A DNA stretch of 64,000 bases from Lichenihabitans psoromatis (GTDB lineage: Bacteria > Pseudomonadota > Alphaproteobacteria > Rhizobiales > Beijerinckiaceae): assembly GCF_004323635.1 (NCBI RefSeq), contig NZ_CP036515.1, forward strand, positions 2,543,501-2,607,500, given 5' to 3'. Below, in pieces: positions 55,788-64,000 of the stretch. Under the pieces are notes generated by a model, which was given only the letters and a program-made list of their open reading frames with translations, was not told the origin of the DNA and searched no databases. Position numbers and translations under genes: made by a program. Within the stretch, counting starts at the first letter, position 1. Every line of letters begins with the position of its first letter.

Positions 55788-56843
55788 ATGACCGATGCCG
55801 CCTCCCAGCCCGCCGCGATCCGGCCGCGCGTCTTTTCGGGCGTGCAGCCCACCGGCAATCTGCATCTCGGCAACTACCTCGGCGCGATCACCCGTTTCGT
55901 GTCGCTGCAAGAGGCGCATGAGTGCCTCTATTGCGTGGTCGATCTGCATGCCATCACGGTGCCGCAGAACCCCGAGGACCTGCGCTCCAGCATCCGTGAT
56001 GTGACCGCGGCTTTCCTGGCGGCCGGGATCGACGCGAAGCGGCACATCGTCTTCAATCAAAGCCGGGTCGCCGAACATGCGGAACTCGCCTGGGTGCTGA
56101 ATTGCGTAGCCCGGCTCGGATGGCTCAACCGGATGACGCAGTTTAAGGAAAAGGCCGGGAAGGACCGCGAGAACGCGTCCGTGGGGCTCTATGCCTATCC
56201 GGCCTTGATGGCGGCCGATATTTTGGTCTACCGCGCCGCTTTCGTGCCGGTCGGCGAGGATCAGAAGCAGCATCTCGAGTTGGCGCGCGACATCGCCCAA
56301 AAGTTCAACAACGACTTTACGGCTGAGATCGAGGCGCGTCGTCAGGGAGAAGCCTTTTTTCCGCTCCCCGAGCCGCTGATCCAGGGCCCCGCGACGCGTG
56401 TCATGAGCCTGCGCGATGGCACTAAAAAGATGTCGAAATCGGATCCCTCCGACAATTCTCGCATCAATCTCGTCGATAATGCCGAGACGATCGCGCAGAA
56501 GATCCGCCGGGCCAAGACCGACCCCGACGCGCTGCCGTCAGAGATCGAGGGGTTGGCCGGGCGGCCCGAGGCCGACAATCTCGTCGGCATCTATGCGGCT
56601 CTGTCGGGGGAGGCGAAACAAGAGGTGCTGCGGCAGTTCGGGGGCGGCCAGTTCTCCGTCTTCAAGGGGGCTCTCGTGGATCTCGCGGTCGCCAAACTCG
56701 GACCGATCGGCACCGAGATCCGGGCCTTGCGGGCCGACCCCGGCCATATCGATCGGGTGCTGGCCGATGGGGCGGAGCGCGCGCGCGCCATCGCGCGGCC
56801 GACCATGGATGCCGTAAAGGACATCGTCGGCCTCTTGCGTTAG
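55788..56843 (+). CDS. trpS: Tryptophan-tRNA ligase
   Basis: Class I aminoacyl-tRNA synthetase charging tRNA-Trp. 351 residues. HIGH-like motif in [16 protein letters not shown] (about 15-30), KMSKS in [16 protein letters not shown] (about 212), and C-terminal [21 protein letters not shown]. Monomer length and motif spacing match bacterial TrpRS. The gene is followed after 156 bp by a tRNA-Thr gene. Confidence 0.96.
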   Translation: MTDAASQPAAIRPRVFSGVQPTGNLHLGNYLGAITRFVSLQEAHECLYCVVDLHAITVPQNPEDLRSSIRDVTAAFLAAGIDAKRHIVFNQSRVAEHAELAWVLNCVARLGWLNRMTQFKEKAGKDRENASVGLYAYPALMAADILVYRAAFVPVGEDQKQHLELARDIAQKFNNDFTAEIEARRQGEAFFPLPEPLIQGPATRVMSLRDGTKKMSKSDPSDNSRINLVDNAETIAQKIRRAKTDPDALPSEIEGLAGRPEADNLVGIYAALSGEAKQEVLRQFGGGQFSVFKGALVDLAVAKLGPIGTEIRALRADPGHIDRVLADGAERARAIARPTMDAVKDIVGLLR

Positions 56844-56999
56844 GCGCCTTCGAAGGCGGCGCTTCAGGCTTGGCGCCCGCATTTCAGTAAAGTTGGGTCG
56901 ATCCGCCGTCCCCGACTTGCATCAACCCCCCAGCTATGGCAGTAACCCGCCAACGGTTTCTGCCGCGCCGATGGTTTCATCCCGCGTCTCAACCCCATC

Positions 57000-57074
<75 letters not shown>

Positions 57075-57647
57075 TTCAAACCCCCACATTGCTTCGTCAC
57101 GAGCCGGTGTATGAAGCGCCGATCTCGCGACGAACGACATGTATCGAGTCGTGATCCGACACACATCCTGCCGAGGCCATTGTCCGATTACCGGCACAAT
57201 CCACCGCATTTCAGCTCCGGGACGGACGCGCGCAAGCAAATCGATACGACCGCGGTCACCAACGCGCTGAGGACTGCGACGGCGGTGGCGCTTGGTCGAC
57301 GTGGGCTTGGAGAAGGGCGGGCTGTTCGCTGCCGCGATCGGGTTCGACGAGGCGGAAGCCGCAACCGTAAGCGTCCATAATTCAAAGGTGGGGCAGGGTT
57401 GAGCGACATCACCGCTGCCGGCAGACTGTCGGTCACCGGCGTACCGGCGCTGCGCGGCCGAACATGTTCGCTCATCGAGTCGCAAGATCACTCGTCGACG
57501 GCGCGGCGATGCCGCCGTTCTGCGCGATCGCCGATCGAGTGCGTCCTTCAACACAGTCTTTCCCGAATTTTGCGATTGACAGTGAACTCACACGTCGTAT
57601 CATGAATTAACAATCGATAATGAATATTTAATCAACGGGAGGTCATC
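57075..57647. other. Intergenic stretch without a supported gene
   Basis: About 570 bp between the tRNA and the transketolase gene. Open frames of 60-120 codons on both strands lack recognisable domains and good ribosome sites. The first 490 bp are GC-rich and look like degraded coding sequence, which is an impression only. The last 80 bp become A/T-rich and carry the promoter described separately. Confidence 0.6.
57576..57603 (+). promoter_or_regulatory. Strong sigma-70 promoter and AT-rich leader of the sugar operon
   Basis: TTGACA (57576-57581), a 16-bp spacer, TATCAT (57598-57603). Immediately downstream, 57604-57632 is A/T-rich with ATTAAC ... GAATATTTAAT, an imperfect dyad well placed for a repressor. 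The TTG start at 57648 follows GGGAGG. Confidence 0.6.
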
Positions 57648-58550
57648 TTGGCCGGAGCAGAGCGAACAGCCACGTCGCTTGAGGTTGGATCACCGACGGC
57701 GCCACTCGTCCTGCGCGCGGTCGAGCCGACGTTTGAGCGAACGGCCGACCCCGAAAATCTTCAGCATATCGCGTCGGCGGTTCGGCAGAAAATCGTGAGG
57801 ACCATCGCTTTGGCGGGCCTCGGCCACGTCGGCGGTGATCTGTCCGTGACCGATATTCTCACGGCGCTCTATTTTGACGTTCTCGACATCGATCCGGCCA
57901 ATCCGTTGAAGCCCGATCGGGACCGCTTCATCTTGTCCAAGGGGCATTGCGCGGCTGCGTTCTACAGCGTGCTGTCGCTACGCGGTTTCTTCGATCCCGC
58001 GGCTGTCGATACCTTTATGAAGCCGCTCTCGCCGCTGAACGGACATCCAAATCGTCGCAAGATCCCCGGGGTCGAAGCCAATACCGGCCCACTCGGGCAT
58101 GGCCTGCCGATTGGGCTTGGCGCAGCCATCGGCGCCAAGGTCACCGGCCAATCCTGGCGCACCTTCGTGGTCGTCGGCGACGGGGAACTGCAGGAAGGCT
58201 CGAACTGGGAAGCCGCCATGGCGGCGGGCCATCGCGGCCTCGATACTCTCACGGTGATCGTCGATCGCAATCGCTTCCAGCAAGGCGCCGGGACGGAGGC
58301 CACGAATCGGCTCGAGCCGCTCGCCGATAAATTCCGCGCCTTCGGTTGGGACGTGATCGATGTCGATGGTCATGACGTCGGCGCTCTGCGCGACGTGTTG
58401 GCCACACGGGGCAGCGGCAAGCCGCGCGCCATCATCGCCAAGACCAATAAGGGCCGCGGCGTGTCGTTCATGGAAGATCTCGTCGACTGGCACCACAAGG
58501 TCCCGAACGCCGAGCAGGTCGAGCTTGCATTGAAGGAACTGGCCCGATGA
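57648..58550 (+). CDS. Transketolase, N-terminal (TPP-binding) subunit
   Basis: The split form of transketolase, first half: 300 residues with the thiamine-diphosphate motif GDGELQEGSNWEAAMAAGH (about 178-196) and SKGHCAAAFYSVL, GPLGHGLPIGLGAAIG. The TTG start has a GGGAGG SD. The stop overlaps the next subunit by 4 bp. Split transketolases linked to a sugar kinase and ABC importer occur in pentose, tetrose and apiose catabolic loci (for example apulose-4-phosphate transketolase AptAB). The exact substrate is not readable from sequence. Confidence 0.9.
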   Translation: MAGAERTATSLEVGSPTAPLVLRAVEPTFERTADPENLQHIASAVRQKIVRTIALAGLGHVGGDLSVTDILTALYFDVLDIDPANPLKPDRDRFILSKGHCAAAFYSVLSLRGFFDPAAVDTFMKPLSPLNGHPNRRKIPGVEANTGPLGHGLPIGLGAAIGAKVTGQSWRTFVVVGDGELQEGSNWEAAMAAGHRGLDTLTVIVDRNRFQQGAGTEATNRLEPLADKFRAFGWDVIDVDGHDVGALRDVLATRGSGKPRAIIAKTNKGRGVSFMEDLVDWHHKVPNAEQVELALKELAR

Positions 58551-59521
58551 GCGCTGCCGAAGCCCCTCGCGCCGACGGCGCCGTTGAGACATTCGATTGC
58601 CGCGTCGCCTTCGCGGACGAGGTGATCAAACTGGCTCGGGCCGATCAGCGCATCGTCGTCGTGTGCAACGACAGCGTCGGCTCATCCAACATGGGTGCGT
58701 TTCAGAAGGAATTCCCGGACCGGCTCGTCAATGTCGGCATTGCCGAACAGAATATGGTGGGGGTCGGCGCGGGCCTCGCCAATGCTGGGATGATCCCCTT
58801 CGTCTGTGCCGCCGGCCCGTTTTTAACAGGCCGGGCGACCGAGCAGATCAAGGCCGATTGTGCCTATTCGCAATATCCTGTCGTTCTCTGCGGCATGTCA
58901 CCCGGCATGGCCTATGGCGAACTCGGGCCCACGCATCACTCGATCGAGGATTTTGCCTGGATGCGGGCGATCGCTGAACTGATCGTCATGGCCCCGGTCG
59001 ATCCGGCCGAGACCCGGCAGGCGGTGCAATGGGCCGCGCAGTCGGGCAAGCCGGTCTATATGCGTGTGGCGCGGTTCAAGATTCCGGCCGTGACGGGCCC
59101 TGATCATCAGTTCGAGCCGGGTCGGATTTCGACGCTGCGCGAGGGGAGCGACGTCACGCTCGCGGCGATCGGCACCATGGTGTCCCGCGCGCTCGATGCC
59201 GCAGATCTGCTGGCTGAGGAGGGGATTTCGGCGCGGGTGCTCAACGTCTCCACGCTCAAGCCGCTCGACGACGCGACCATCCTGAAAGCCGCCCGCGAGA
59301 CGGGCCGCATCGTCACGGCCGAAGAAGCCGTCTCGTCGGGCGGCCTTGGCGGCGCCATCGCGGAACTGGTGGCACAGCATCATCCCGTTCCGATGCGGAT
59401 TCTTGGTGTCCCGGGCTTCGCGCCGACAGGCGACACTCAGTTCCTGCTCGATCATTTCGGGCTCAACGCGGCCGGTCTGGCGAAGGCCGCACGCGAGTTG
59501 ATGGGCAAGGGGGGCGACTAA
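58547..59521 (+). CDS. Transketolase, C-terminal subunit
   Basis: Second half, 324 residues: pyrimidine-binding domain (VNVGIAEQNMVGVGAGLANAGMIPF with the catalytic Glu) and the C-terminal transketolase domain (ARVLNVSTLKPLDDATILKAARETGRIVTAEEAVSSGGLGGAIAE). It must pair with the upstream subunit to make an active site. It overlaps both neighbours (4 bp upstream, 1 bp downstream: TAATG), which fits a single polycistronic mRNA. Confidence 0.92.
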   Translation: MSAAEAPRADGAVETFDCRVAFADEVIKLARADQRIVVVCNDSVGSSNMGAFQKEFPDRLVNVGIAEQNMVGVGAGLANAGMIPFVCAAGPFLTGRATEQIKADCAYSQYPVVLCGMSPGMAYGELGPTHHSIEDFAWMRAIAELIVMAPVDPAETRQAVQWAAQSGKPVYMRVARFKIPAVTGPDHQFEPGRISTLREGSDVTLAAIGTMVSRALDAADLLAEEGISARVLNVSTLKPLDDATILKAARETGRIVTAEEAVSSGGLGGAIAELVAQHHPVPMRILGVPGFAPTGDTQFLLDHFGLNAAGLAKAARELMGKGGD

Positions 59522-60999
59522 TGGCGACGCCCCTCGTCCTCGGGATCGATCAGGGAACGAGCTCGACCAAGTGTATCTTGGTCGATGGCTTGGGCATGAT
59601 CGTGTCGCAGGGTCAGGCGGCACTGGCCGAAACGCATCCGCAACCCGGCTGGGTCGAGCAGGATGCCGAGGCCGTGTCGGCGAGCGTTCAGGAGGCGGTT
59701 CGGGCTTGCGTGTCGCCGGATCAAGCGGGCGACATCGTTGCGGCCGGCCTAAGCACGCAACGGGAGTCCGTCGTTGCATGGGACCGCGCGACAGGGGAAC
59801 CGTTGTCGAAGGTTTTGTCGTGGCAAGACCGGCGCACCGTGGCGCTGGCCGCCAGCATCGGCACTCCGGCGGTGCTCGACCGTGTGCGGGCCATTAGCGG
59901 CTTACCGCTCGATCCGATGTTCTCGGCGCTCAAAGCCCGGTGGATCCTCGACAGCATCGATCCGGACCGCACGCGGGCCAAGGCCGGTGCGATCTGCATC
60001 GGCACGATCGACAGCTGGCTCATGAGCCGGTTTGGCGGGGAGGCTCTCGTCGAGGCCGGCAACGCCTCGCGAACGCAATTGCTCGACGTGGATCGCGGAA
60101 CGTGGAGCGATGAACTCCTCGCGATTTTCGACATTCCGGTCGCCGCGTTGCCGCGAGTCGTGCCGTCGAACGGTCCGTTTCCGGCCCTGCGCAGGCTCGC
60201 CCCCTTGCCGGACGGTGTGCCGCTTGCCGCCGTCATGGCCGATTCGCACGCGGCTCTCTTCGCTCACGGAGCCAAACGCCCCGGCGACGTCAAGGCGACG
60301 CAAGGAACCGGCTCCTCGGTCATGGGTCTCGTCACATCCGGAGCGACGCTTGATCCCGGAGTCTGCAAGACCATCGCCTGGTCGCTCGATGGCATTGTCC
60401 ATGCGGCCGAAGGCAATATCCGTGCGGCGGGCGCGACTTTGCGCTGGGTTGCTGGCCTGTTGAACCTGTCGGTCGACGATTTGATGGCGCTCGCGGAGGG
60501 CGCCGACAGCCAAGGCGTCTGCCTGGTTCCGGGCTTCAACGGGCTCGGCGCTCCCTGGTGGGACGATCAGGCCGTCGGTCTGCTGACCAATTTTACCCTT
60601 GGGACTTCGCGCGCCGCAGTGGCCCGTGCCGCCCTCGACAGTATCGCGCACCAGATCGCCGACGTGATCGATGCCATCCACCGGGGCTCGACCCCGCTGG
60701 GCCGCCTCTTCGTCGATGGCGGCCCGACCCGAAATGACGATCTCATGCAGGCCGAAGCCGATCTGATCGGTCGCCCGATCCTTCGAGGCAGCACGGCCGA
60801 GTTGTCGGCGCTCGGCGTCATCCAGCTCGCGGGTCTCGAGATTGGCTTGTGGACGGAGGCGCAGCTTGCCGATCGTCAACCCAGGCTCGACATGTTCGAG
60901 CCCCGCTTGTCCGAGGCGACGAGGCGCGGCGCGCGCGAGCGCTGGCGTCGCGCGGTCGAGCGATCGCGCTTCCGTGACCCGATGCCGGATGCGGCTTGA
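59521..60999 (+). CDS. FGGY-family sugar kinase (glycerol-kinase-like subgroup)
   Basis: A 492-residue carbohydrate kinase. N-terminal phosphate-binding LVLGIDQGTSSTKCILVD, STQRESVVAWDRATGEPLSKVLSWQDRRT (substrate Arg-Glu pair as in glycerol kinase), second domain ATQGTGSSVMGLV, and C-terminal LFVDGGPTRNDDLMQAEADLIGRP. Context with a split transketolase and an RbsABC-type importer suggests it phosphorylates a ketose (xylulose, apulose, erythrulose or similar) rather than glycerol. Glycerol-utilisation genes are absent. Confidence 0.88.
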   Translation: MATPLVLGIDQGTSSTKCILVDGLGMIVSQGQAALAETHPQPGWVEQDAEAVSASVQEAVRACVSPDQAGDIVAAGLSTQRESVVAWDRATGEPLSKVLSWQDRRTVALAASIGTPAVLDRVRAISGLPLDPMFSALKARWILDSIDPDRTRAKAGAICIGTIDSWLMSRFGGEALVEAGNASRTQLLDVDRGTWSDELLAIFDIPVAALPRVVPSNGPFPALRRLAPLPDGVPLAAVMADSHAALFAHGAKRPGDVKATQGTGSSVMGLVTSGATLDPGVCKTIAWSLDGIVHAAEGNIRAAGATLRWVAGLLNLSVDDLMALAEGADSQGVCLVPGFNGLGAPWWDDQAVGLLTNFTLGTSRAAVARAALDSIAHQIADVIDAIHRGSTPLGRLFVDGGPTRNDDLMQAEADLIGRPILRGSTAELSALGVIQLAGLEIGLWTEAQLADRQPRLDMFEPRLSEATRRGARERWRRAVERSRFRDPMPDAA

Positions 61000-61040
61000 A
61001 CGCGGCGAAGACCGTGAACGACACAAGGGAGGACATCTGG

Positions 61041-62021
61041 ATGACCGTGCAGACCAAAGAACCCGTCGGCGCCGTGCCCCGCTTCAAGCTCGACCTGACC
61101 TCGGGCGTCTGGGGGCCGCTGATCGGGCTGATCGCGCTTTACGTCTTTTTCGCCTTCAAGGCCCAGCATTTCTTCACGCTGCAGAACGCCATCATCATCT
61201 TCGATCAGGTGACGGTCTATGGCATCCTGGCGATCGGAATGACGCTGGTGATCATCACCGGGGGGATCGATCTATCGGTCGGATCCGTGCTGGCTTTCGC
61301 GGCGATGACCACCGGCTGGCTGTTCTCGATCGTCGGAATGCCGTTTATCCCGGCGCTGATTTGCGGCATCGCGATTGGCGGTGTGGCGGGGCTCGTCTCG
61401 GGCATGCTGGTCACCTATGCGCGGCTCCCGCCCTTTATCGCGACGCTGGCGACCATGACAATCACGCGCGGTCTCGCCAACAAATACACGGACGGCAACG
61501 TCGTGTCGGGTTGGCCGGATGCGCTCAACCGGCTGAACACCTATCGCTATTTCGGCGTCATCACGGCCACGACGGCTTTCTTCCTGCTGCTGGTTCTCGC
61601 CACCTGGGCGTTCCTCAAATACCGGCCGGCGGGTCGCAATCTTTATGCGATCGGCGGAAATTCCGAGGTTGCTCGCCTCGCTGGCATCCCGGTGCGCTTT
61701 TATCTGATCAGCGTCTATGTCGTGGCCGGCGCCCTCTCGGCAATCGCCGGCATGGCCAATGCGGCACGTCTGCAGACCTCGCAGCCCTACGACGGGCTTG
61801 GCTATGAACTCACTGCCATTGCGGCCGTGGTGATCGGCGGCGCCAGCCTGTCGGGCGGCGTCGGTAGCATCGGCGGCACCCTGATCGGCGTGCTGATCAT
61901 CGGTGTGCTCAACAGCGGCCTCAGCCAGATCGGCGCGCAGACCTACGACAAGGACGTCATCATCGGCGTCATGATCGCGGCGGCCGTCGCCTTCGATACC
62001 CTCATCCGGCGACGCCGGTAA
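61041..62021 (+). CDS. Ribose-type ABC transporter permease (RbsC-like)
   Basis: A 326-residue permease of the RbsC/AraH family. Hydrophobic helices run throughout; signature blocks are GMTLVIITGGIDLSVGSVLAF and AIGGNSEVARLAGIPVRFYLISVYVVAGALSAIAG, and AIAAVVIGGASLSGGVGSIGGTLIG. ATG 61041 is preferred (GGAGG 7 bases upstream) over the TTG at 60996 that overlaps the kinase stop. It works with the binding protein (next gene) and the ATPase at the window end. Confidence 0.93.
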   Translation: MTVQTKEPVGAVPRFKLDLTSGVWGPLIGLIALYVFFAFKAQHFFTLQNAIIIFDQVTVYGILAIGMTLVIITGGIDLSVGSVLAFAAMTTGWLFSIVGMPFIPALICGIAIGGVAGLVSGMLVTYARLPPFIATLATMTITRGLANKYTDGNVVSGWPDALNRLNTYRYFGVITATTAFFLLLVLATWAFLKYRPAGRNLYAIGGNSEVARLAGIPVRFYLISVYVVAGALSAIAGMANAARLQTSQPYDGLGYELTAIAAVVIGGASLSGGVGSIGGTLIGVLIIGVLNSGLSQIGAQTYDKDVIIGVMIAAAVAFDTLIRRRR

Positions 62022-62092
62022 ACGAGATCGGGCCGGCGCAACGTCGTCGTCTTGGTAGACAGAGAAGACCACATAACCCGTGAGGAAACACC

Positions 62093-63031
62093 ATGCGTAG
62101 ACGTATTCTGCTGCTCGCCGCGACCCTCGCCATGGCGGCATCGCCGTTGGCTCTCGGCACGGCCAGCGCGGCCGAGCCAGTCAAGATCGGCCTGGCGGTC
62201 GCTAATCTGCAGGCCGACTTCTTCAACCAAATCAAGCAATCCGTCGAAAAGAACGCCAAGGACATGGGCGTGACGGTCATTACGGTCGACGCCAAGGGCG
62301 ATGGCGCGACGCAGGTCAGCCAGATCCAGGATCTCGTCAACCAGAAGATCCAGGCGCTGATCTATATTCCGGCCGGCGCCGCCGCTGCGGCCATTCCGGT
62401 CAAGACCGCCAAGGCCGCCGGCATTCCGGTCGTGGCCGTCGACCGCAACCCGACTGATGCGCCCGGCGACACGTTCATCGCCACCAACTCGGTCGTCGCC
62501 GCCAAGGCTCTCGGCGACTACGCCTGTAAGGACAGCGGCGGCAAGGGCGTGCTCGCCATCATTCAGGGCCAGATCGGCACGACGCCCGAGCAGGACCGCG
62601 ACAAAGGCTTCAAGGAAGCGATGACGAATTGCCCCGGCATCAAGGAGGTCACGCGTGAAGCCTCGAAGATGTGGATGAAGGACGAAGGCTTCAACATCGC
62701 CCAGAACATGCTGCAGCGCGACCCCACCATCAACATCTTCTTCGGCCGGGCCGATGCGCTCGCGCTTGGGGCCGCACAGGCCGTGAAGGCCGCGGGTGTC
62801 GATCACAAGGTCTACGTGTTCGGCTTCGATGGCGACCTCGCTGGCTTGAAAGCCGTCAAAGATGGCACCCTCGACGCCACTATGACCCAGCGGACTCAGT
62901 TTATGGGCAAGCTCGCGCTTCAGTCGGCGCTGGATCTCGTGGCCGGCAAAAAGGTGCCGGCTGAGCAGCTGCAGGATGCGGCCCTGACCACCAAGGACAA
63001 TGTGGACGGCTATATCGCCAACCACCCCTGA
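62093..63031 (+). CDS. Sugar ABC transporter substrate-binding protein (RbsB-like)
   Basis: A 312-residue periplasmic binding protein of the Peripla_BP_4 family. Sec signal RRRILLLAATLAMAASPLALGTASAAEP (cleavage near residue 26). The mature protein starts VKIGLAVANLQADFFNQIKQ and has the ribose-binding-type NQKIQALIYIPAGAAAAAIPVK and VAVDRNPTDAPGDTFIATNS. It captures a sugar or polyol and delivers it to the RbsC-like permease. Putative ligand: the sugar used by the linked kinase and transketolase. Confidence 0.93.
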   Translation: MRRRILLLAATLAMAASPLALGTASAAEPVKIGLAVANLQADFFNQIKQSVEKNAKDMGVTVITVDAKGDGATQVSQIQDLVNQKIQALIYIPAGAAAAAIPVKTAKAAGIPVVAVDRNPTDAPGDTFIATNSVVAAKALGDYACKDSGGKGVLAIIQGQIGTTPEQDRDKGFKEAMTNCPGIKEVTREASKMWMKDEGFNIAQNMLQRDPTINIFFGRADALALGAAQAVKAAGVDHKVYVFGFDGDLAGLKAVKDGTLDATMTQRTQFMGKLALQSALDLVAGKKVPAEQLQDAALTTKDNVDGYIANHP

Positions 63032-63133
63032 TCGACACAACTGCCGCGGTGCGCGACCCGCCCACCGCGGCGACAAGATGACTGCGCTGGCTGCCGAGCG
63101 GTGGCGGGCGTGGCAACGGGCCGGGAGGGCTCC

Positions 63134-64000
63134 ATGTCGAACGGTGACACACCAGGTCCGAGCGAAGGGCTATCGATCCGCCGGATCACCAAGCACTATG
63201 GACCGATTACGGTGTTGCGCGACGTTGATCTCGACGTGCGCCCCGGTGAAGTCGTGGCGCTGCTTGGCGAGAACGGAGCCGGTAAATCCACCGTCTCCTC
63301 CGTTATCGCAGGGCTCGTTCCGCCGACCTCCGGCACGATGACCTGGAATGGCCAACCCTATGCGCCCACCAGCCCCGCCGACGCCCTGCATCAGGGGATT
63401 GGCCTTATTCACCAAGAGATGCGCCTTCTTCCCGATCTGTCGATCGCCGAAAATGTGTTCGTCGGGCGGCTCCCGACCAAAAACGGCAGGGTCGATCGCG
63501 CCGGGATGGCCCGTCGCGCCGCCGAAAACCTGCGCAGCCTCGGGCTGGATGTGTCGCCCGCGACGCTCGTCCGCGATCTGCGGGTCGCGGCGCAGCAGCA
63601 GGTCGAGATCGCCAAGGCGCTGACGCTCAACGCACGTTTTCTGATCTTCGACGAACCAACGGCAGCGTTGGGGGGCGGGGAGACCGACCACCTCTTCGCG
63701 CAGATCGAGCGGCTGAAGCGCGGCGGCATGGGCTTCATCTATATCAGCCATCGCCTGGACGAAATCGCCCGTATCGCCGACCGCGTGGTGGTGCTGCGCG
63801 ACGGGCAGGTGGTGGGCAATTACGCCACCGCCCAGGTGCCGGTGAAGACGCTGGTCGAAGCCATGGTGGGCCGCTCGCTCGAGCGTATGTTTCCCACGAT
63901 CGAGCCCCTGAACGGCAAGGAGGTGCTGCGCGTCGAGCGCCTGACCTCACCGGCAAAGACCTTCACGGACGTGTCCTTCTCGGTGAAGGCCGGGGAGGTG
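63134..64000 (+). CDS. Sugar ABC transporter ATP-binding protein (RbsA-like), 3' partial
   Basis: Starts MSNGDTPGPSEGLSIRRITKHYG with a strong SD (GGGAGGG) and is open at the window end after 289 codons. The first ATPase domain is complete: Walker A LLGENGAGKSTV, Q-loop LIHQEMRLLPDLS, signature region LRVAAQQQVEIAKAL (slightly unusual; LSIGQQQLVEIAKAL is typical), Walker B LIFDEPTAALGGGE, switch His YISHRLDE. The second ATPase domain, expected in this roughly 500-residue family, is just beginning (LRVERLTSPAKTFTDVSFSV). It completes an RbsCBA-type importer. Confidence 0.93.
   Translation, partial: MSNGDTPGPSEGLSIRRITKHYGPITVLRDVDLDVRPGEVVALLGENGAGKSTVSSVIAGLVPPTSGTMTWNGQPYAPTSPADALHQGIGLIHQEMRLLPDLSIAENVFVGRLPTKNGRVDRAGMARRAAENLRSLGLDVSPATLVRDLRVAAQQQVEIAKALTLNARFLIFDEPTAALGGGETDHLFAQIERLKRGGMGFIYISHRLDEIARIADRVVVLRDGQVVGNYATAQVPVKTLVEAMVGRSLERMFPTIEPLNGKEVLRVERLTSPAKTFTDVSFSVKAGEV

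Overview
The window looks like a chromosomal segment of a GC-rich alphaproteobacterium, most likely a member of the Hyphomicrobiales (Rhizobiales), perhaps near Beijerinckiaceae or Methylobacteriaceae. The evidence is the ExoY/ExoF/ExoP-like polysaccharide genes, a UbiK-type factor, a heterotetrameric sarcosine oxidase operon, an FdxA-type ferredoxin, a SUV3-like helicase overlapping an S4 gene, and strongly GC-biased third codon positions. The genus assignment is inference. Coding density is high and both strands are used. There is no CRISPR array, prophage, insertion sequence or rRNA. One tRNA gene (Thr, GGT) is present.

Layout. 1-1.6 kb holds the end of a NitT/TauT-type ABC importer (permease cut by the window edge, plus ATPase). 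1.6-2.1 kb holds a small cupin. 2.3-17.4 kb is an exopolysaccharide (EPS) island: a Wzx flippase, five or more glycosyltransferases, an ExoY-like initiating transferase, an ExoF-like export protein, a frameshifted ExoP/Wzc-like co-polymerase, a GH16 glycanase, a Tat-exported GH1 beta-glucosidase, one unrecognised protein and a small membrane protein. No Wzy-type polymerase is seen. 17.4-24 kb is a series of minus-strand metabolic genes: a cyclic-nucleotide-domain/thioredoxin-reductase-like flavoprotein, a luciferase-like monooxygenase, a BASS transporter, glutaryl-CoA dehydrogenase and a TIGR03862/HI0933-like flavoprotein. 24-26.7 kb carries a small basic protein, an MFS exporter, UbiK and a VOC protein.

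26.9-36.5 kb is a four-gene tripartite efflux operon (outer-membrane factor, adaptor, two RND pumps of MdtB/MdtC type). 36.6-41.7 kb is soxBDAG (sarcosine oxidase), closed by a perfect bidirectional hairpin against a CobW-type metallochaperone with a Zur/Fur-like dyad upstream. 43-47.8 kb holds a Tat-exported bicupin, galU, galE, a YbbN-like thioredoxin-TPR protein, a Lon-substrate-domain protein and a Trm112-like protein. galU and galE probably supply UDP-sugars to the EPS island. 47.8-53.5 kb (minus strand) holds fdxA, an S4 RNA-binding protein, a 1234-residue helicase and a DUF3108 protein. 53.7-56.8 kb holds hslV, hslU and trpS. 57-64 kb holds the tRNA and then a sugar operon: split transketolase, FGGY kinase, and an RbsC/RbsB/RbsA-type importer running off the window end.

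The least ordinary features are in the EPS island. exoP has a one-base contraction in a G run and a degraded nucleotide-binding site. The GH16 gene carries a 21-bp in-frame tandem duplication. An identical 15-mer lies in two divergent EPS promoter regions. Two glycosyltransferase genes overlap tail to tail by 87 bp. The leader of the GH1 gene can form a long-range hairpin.
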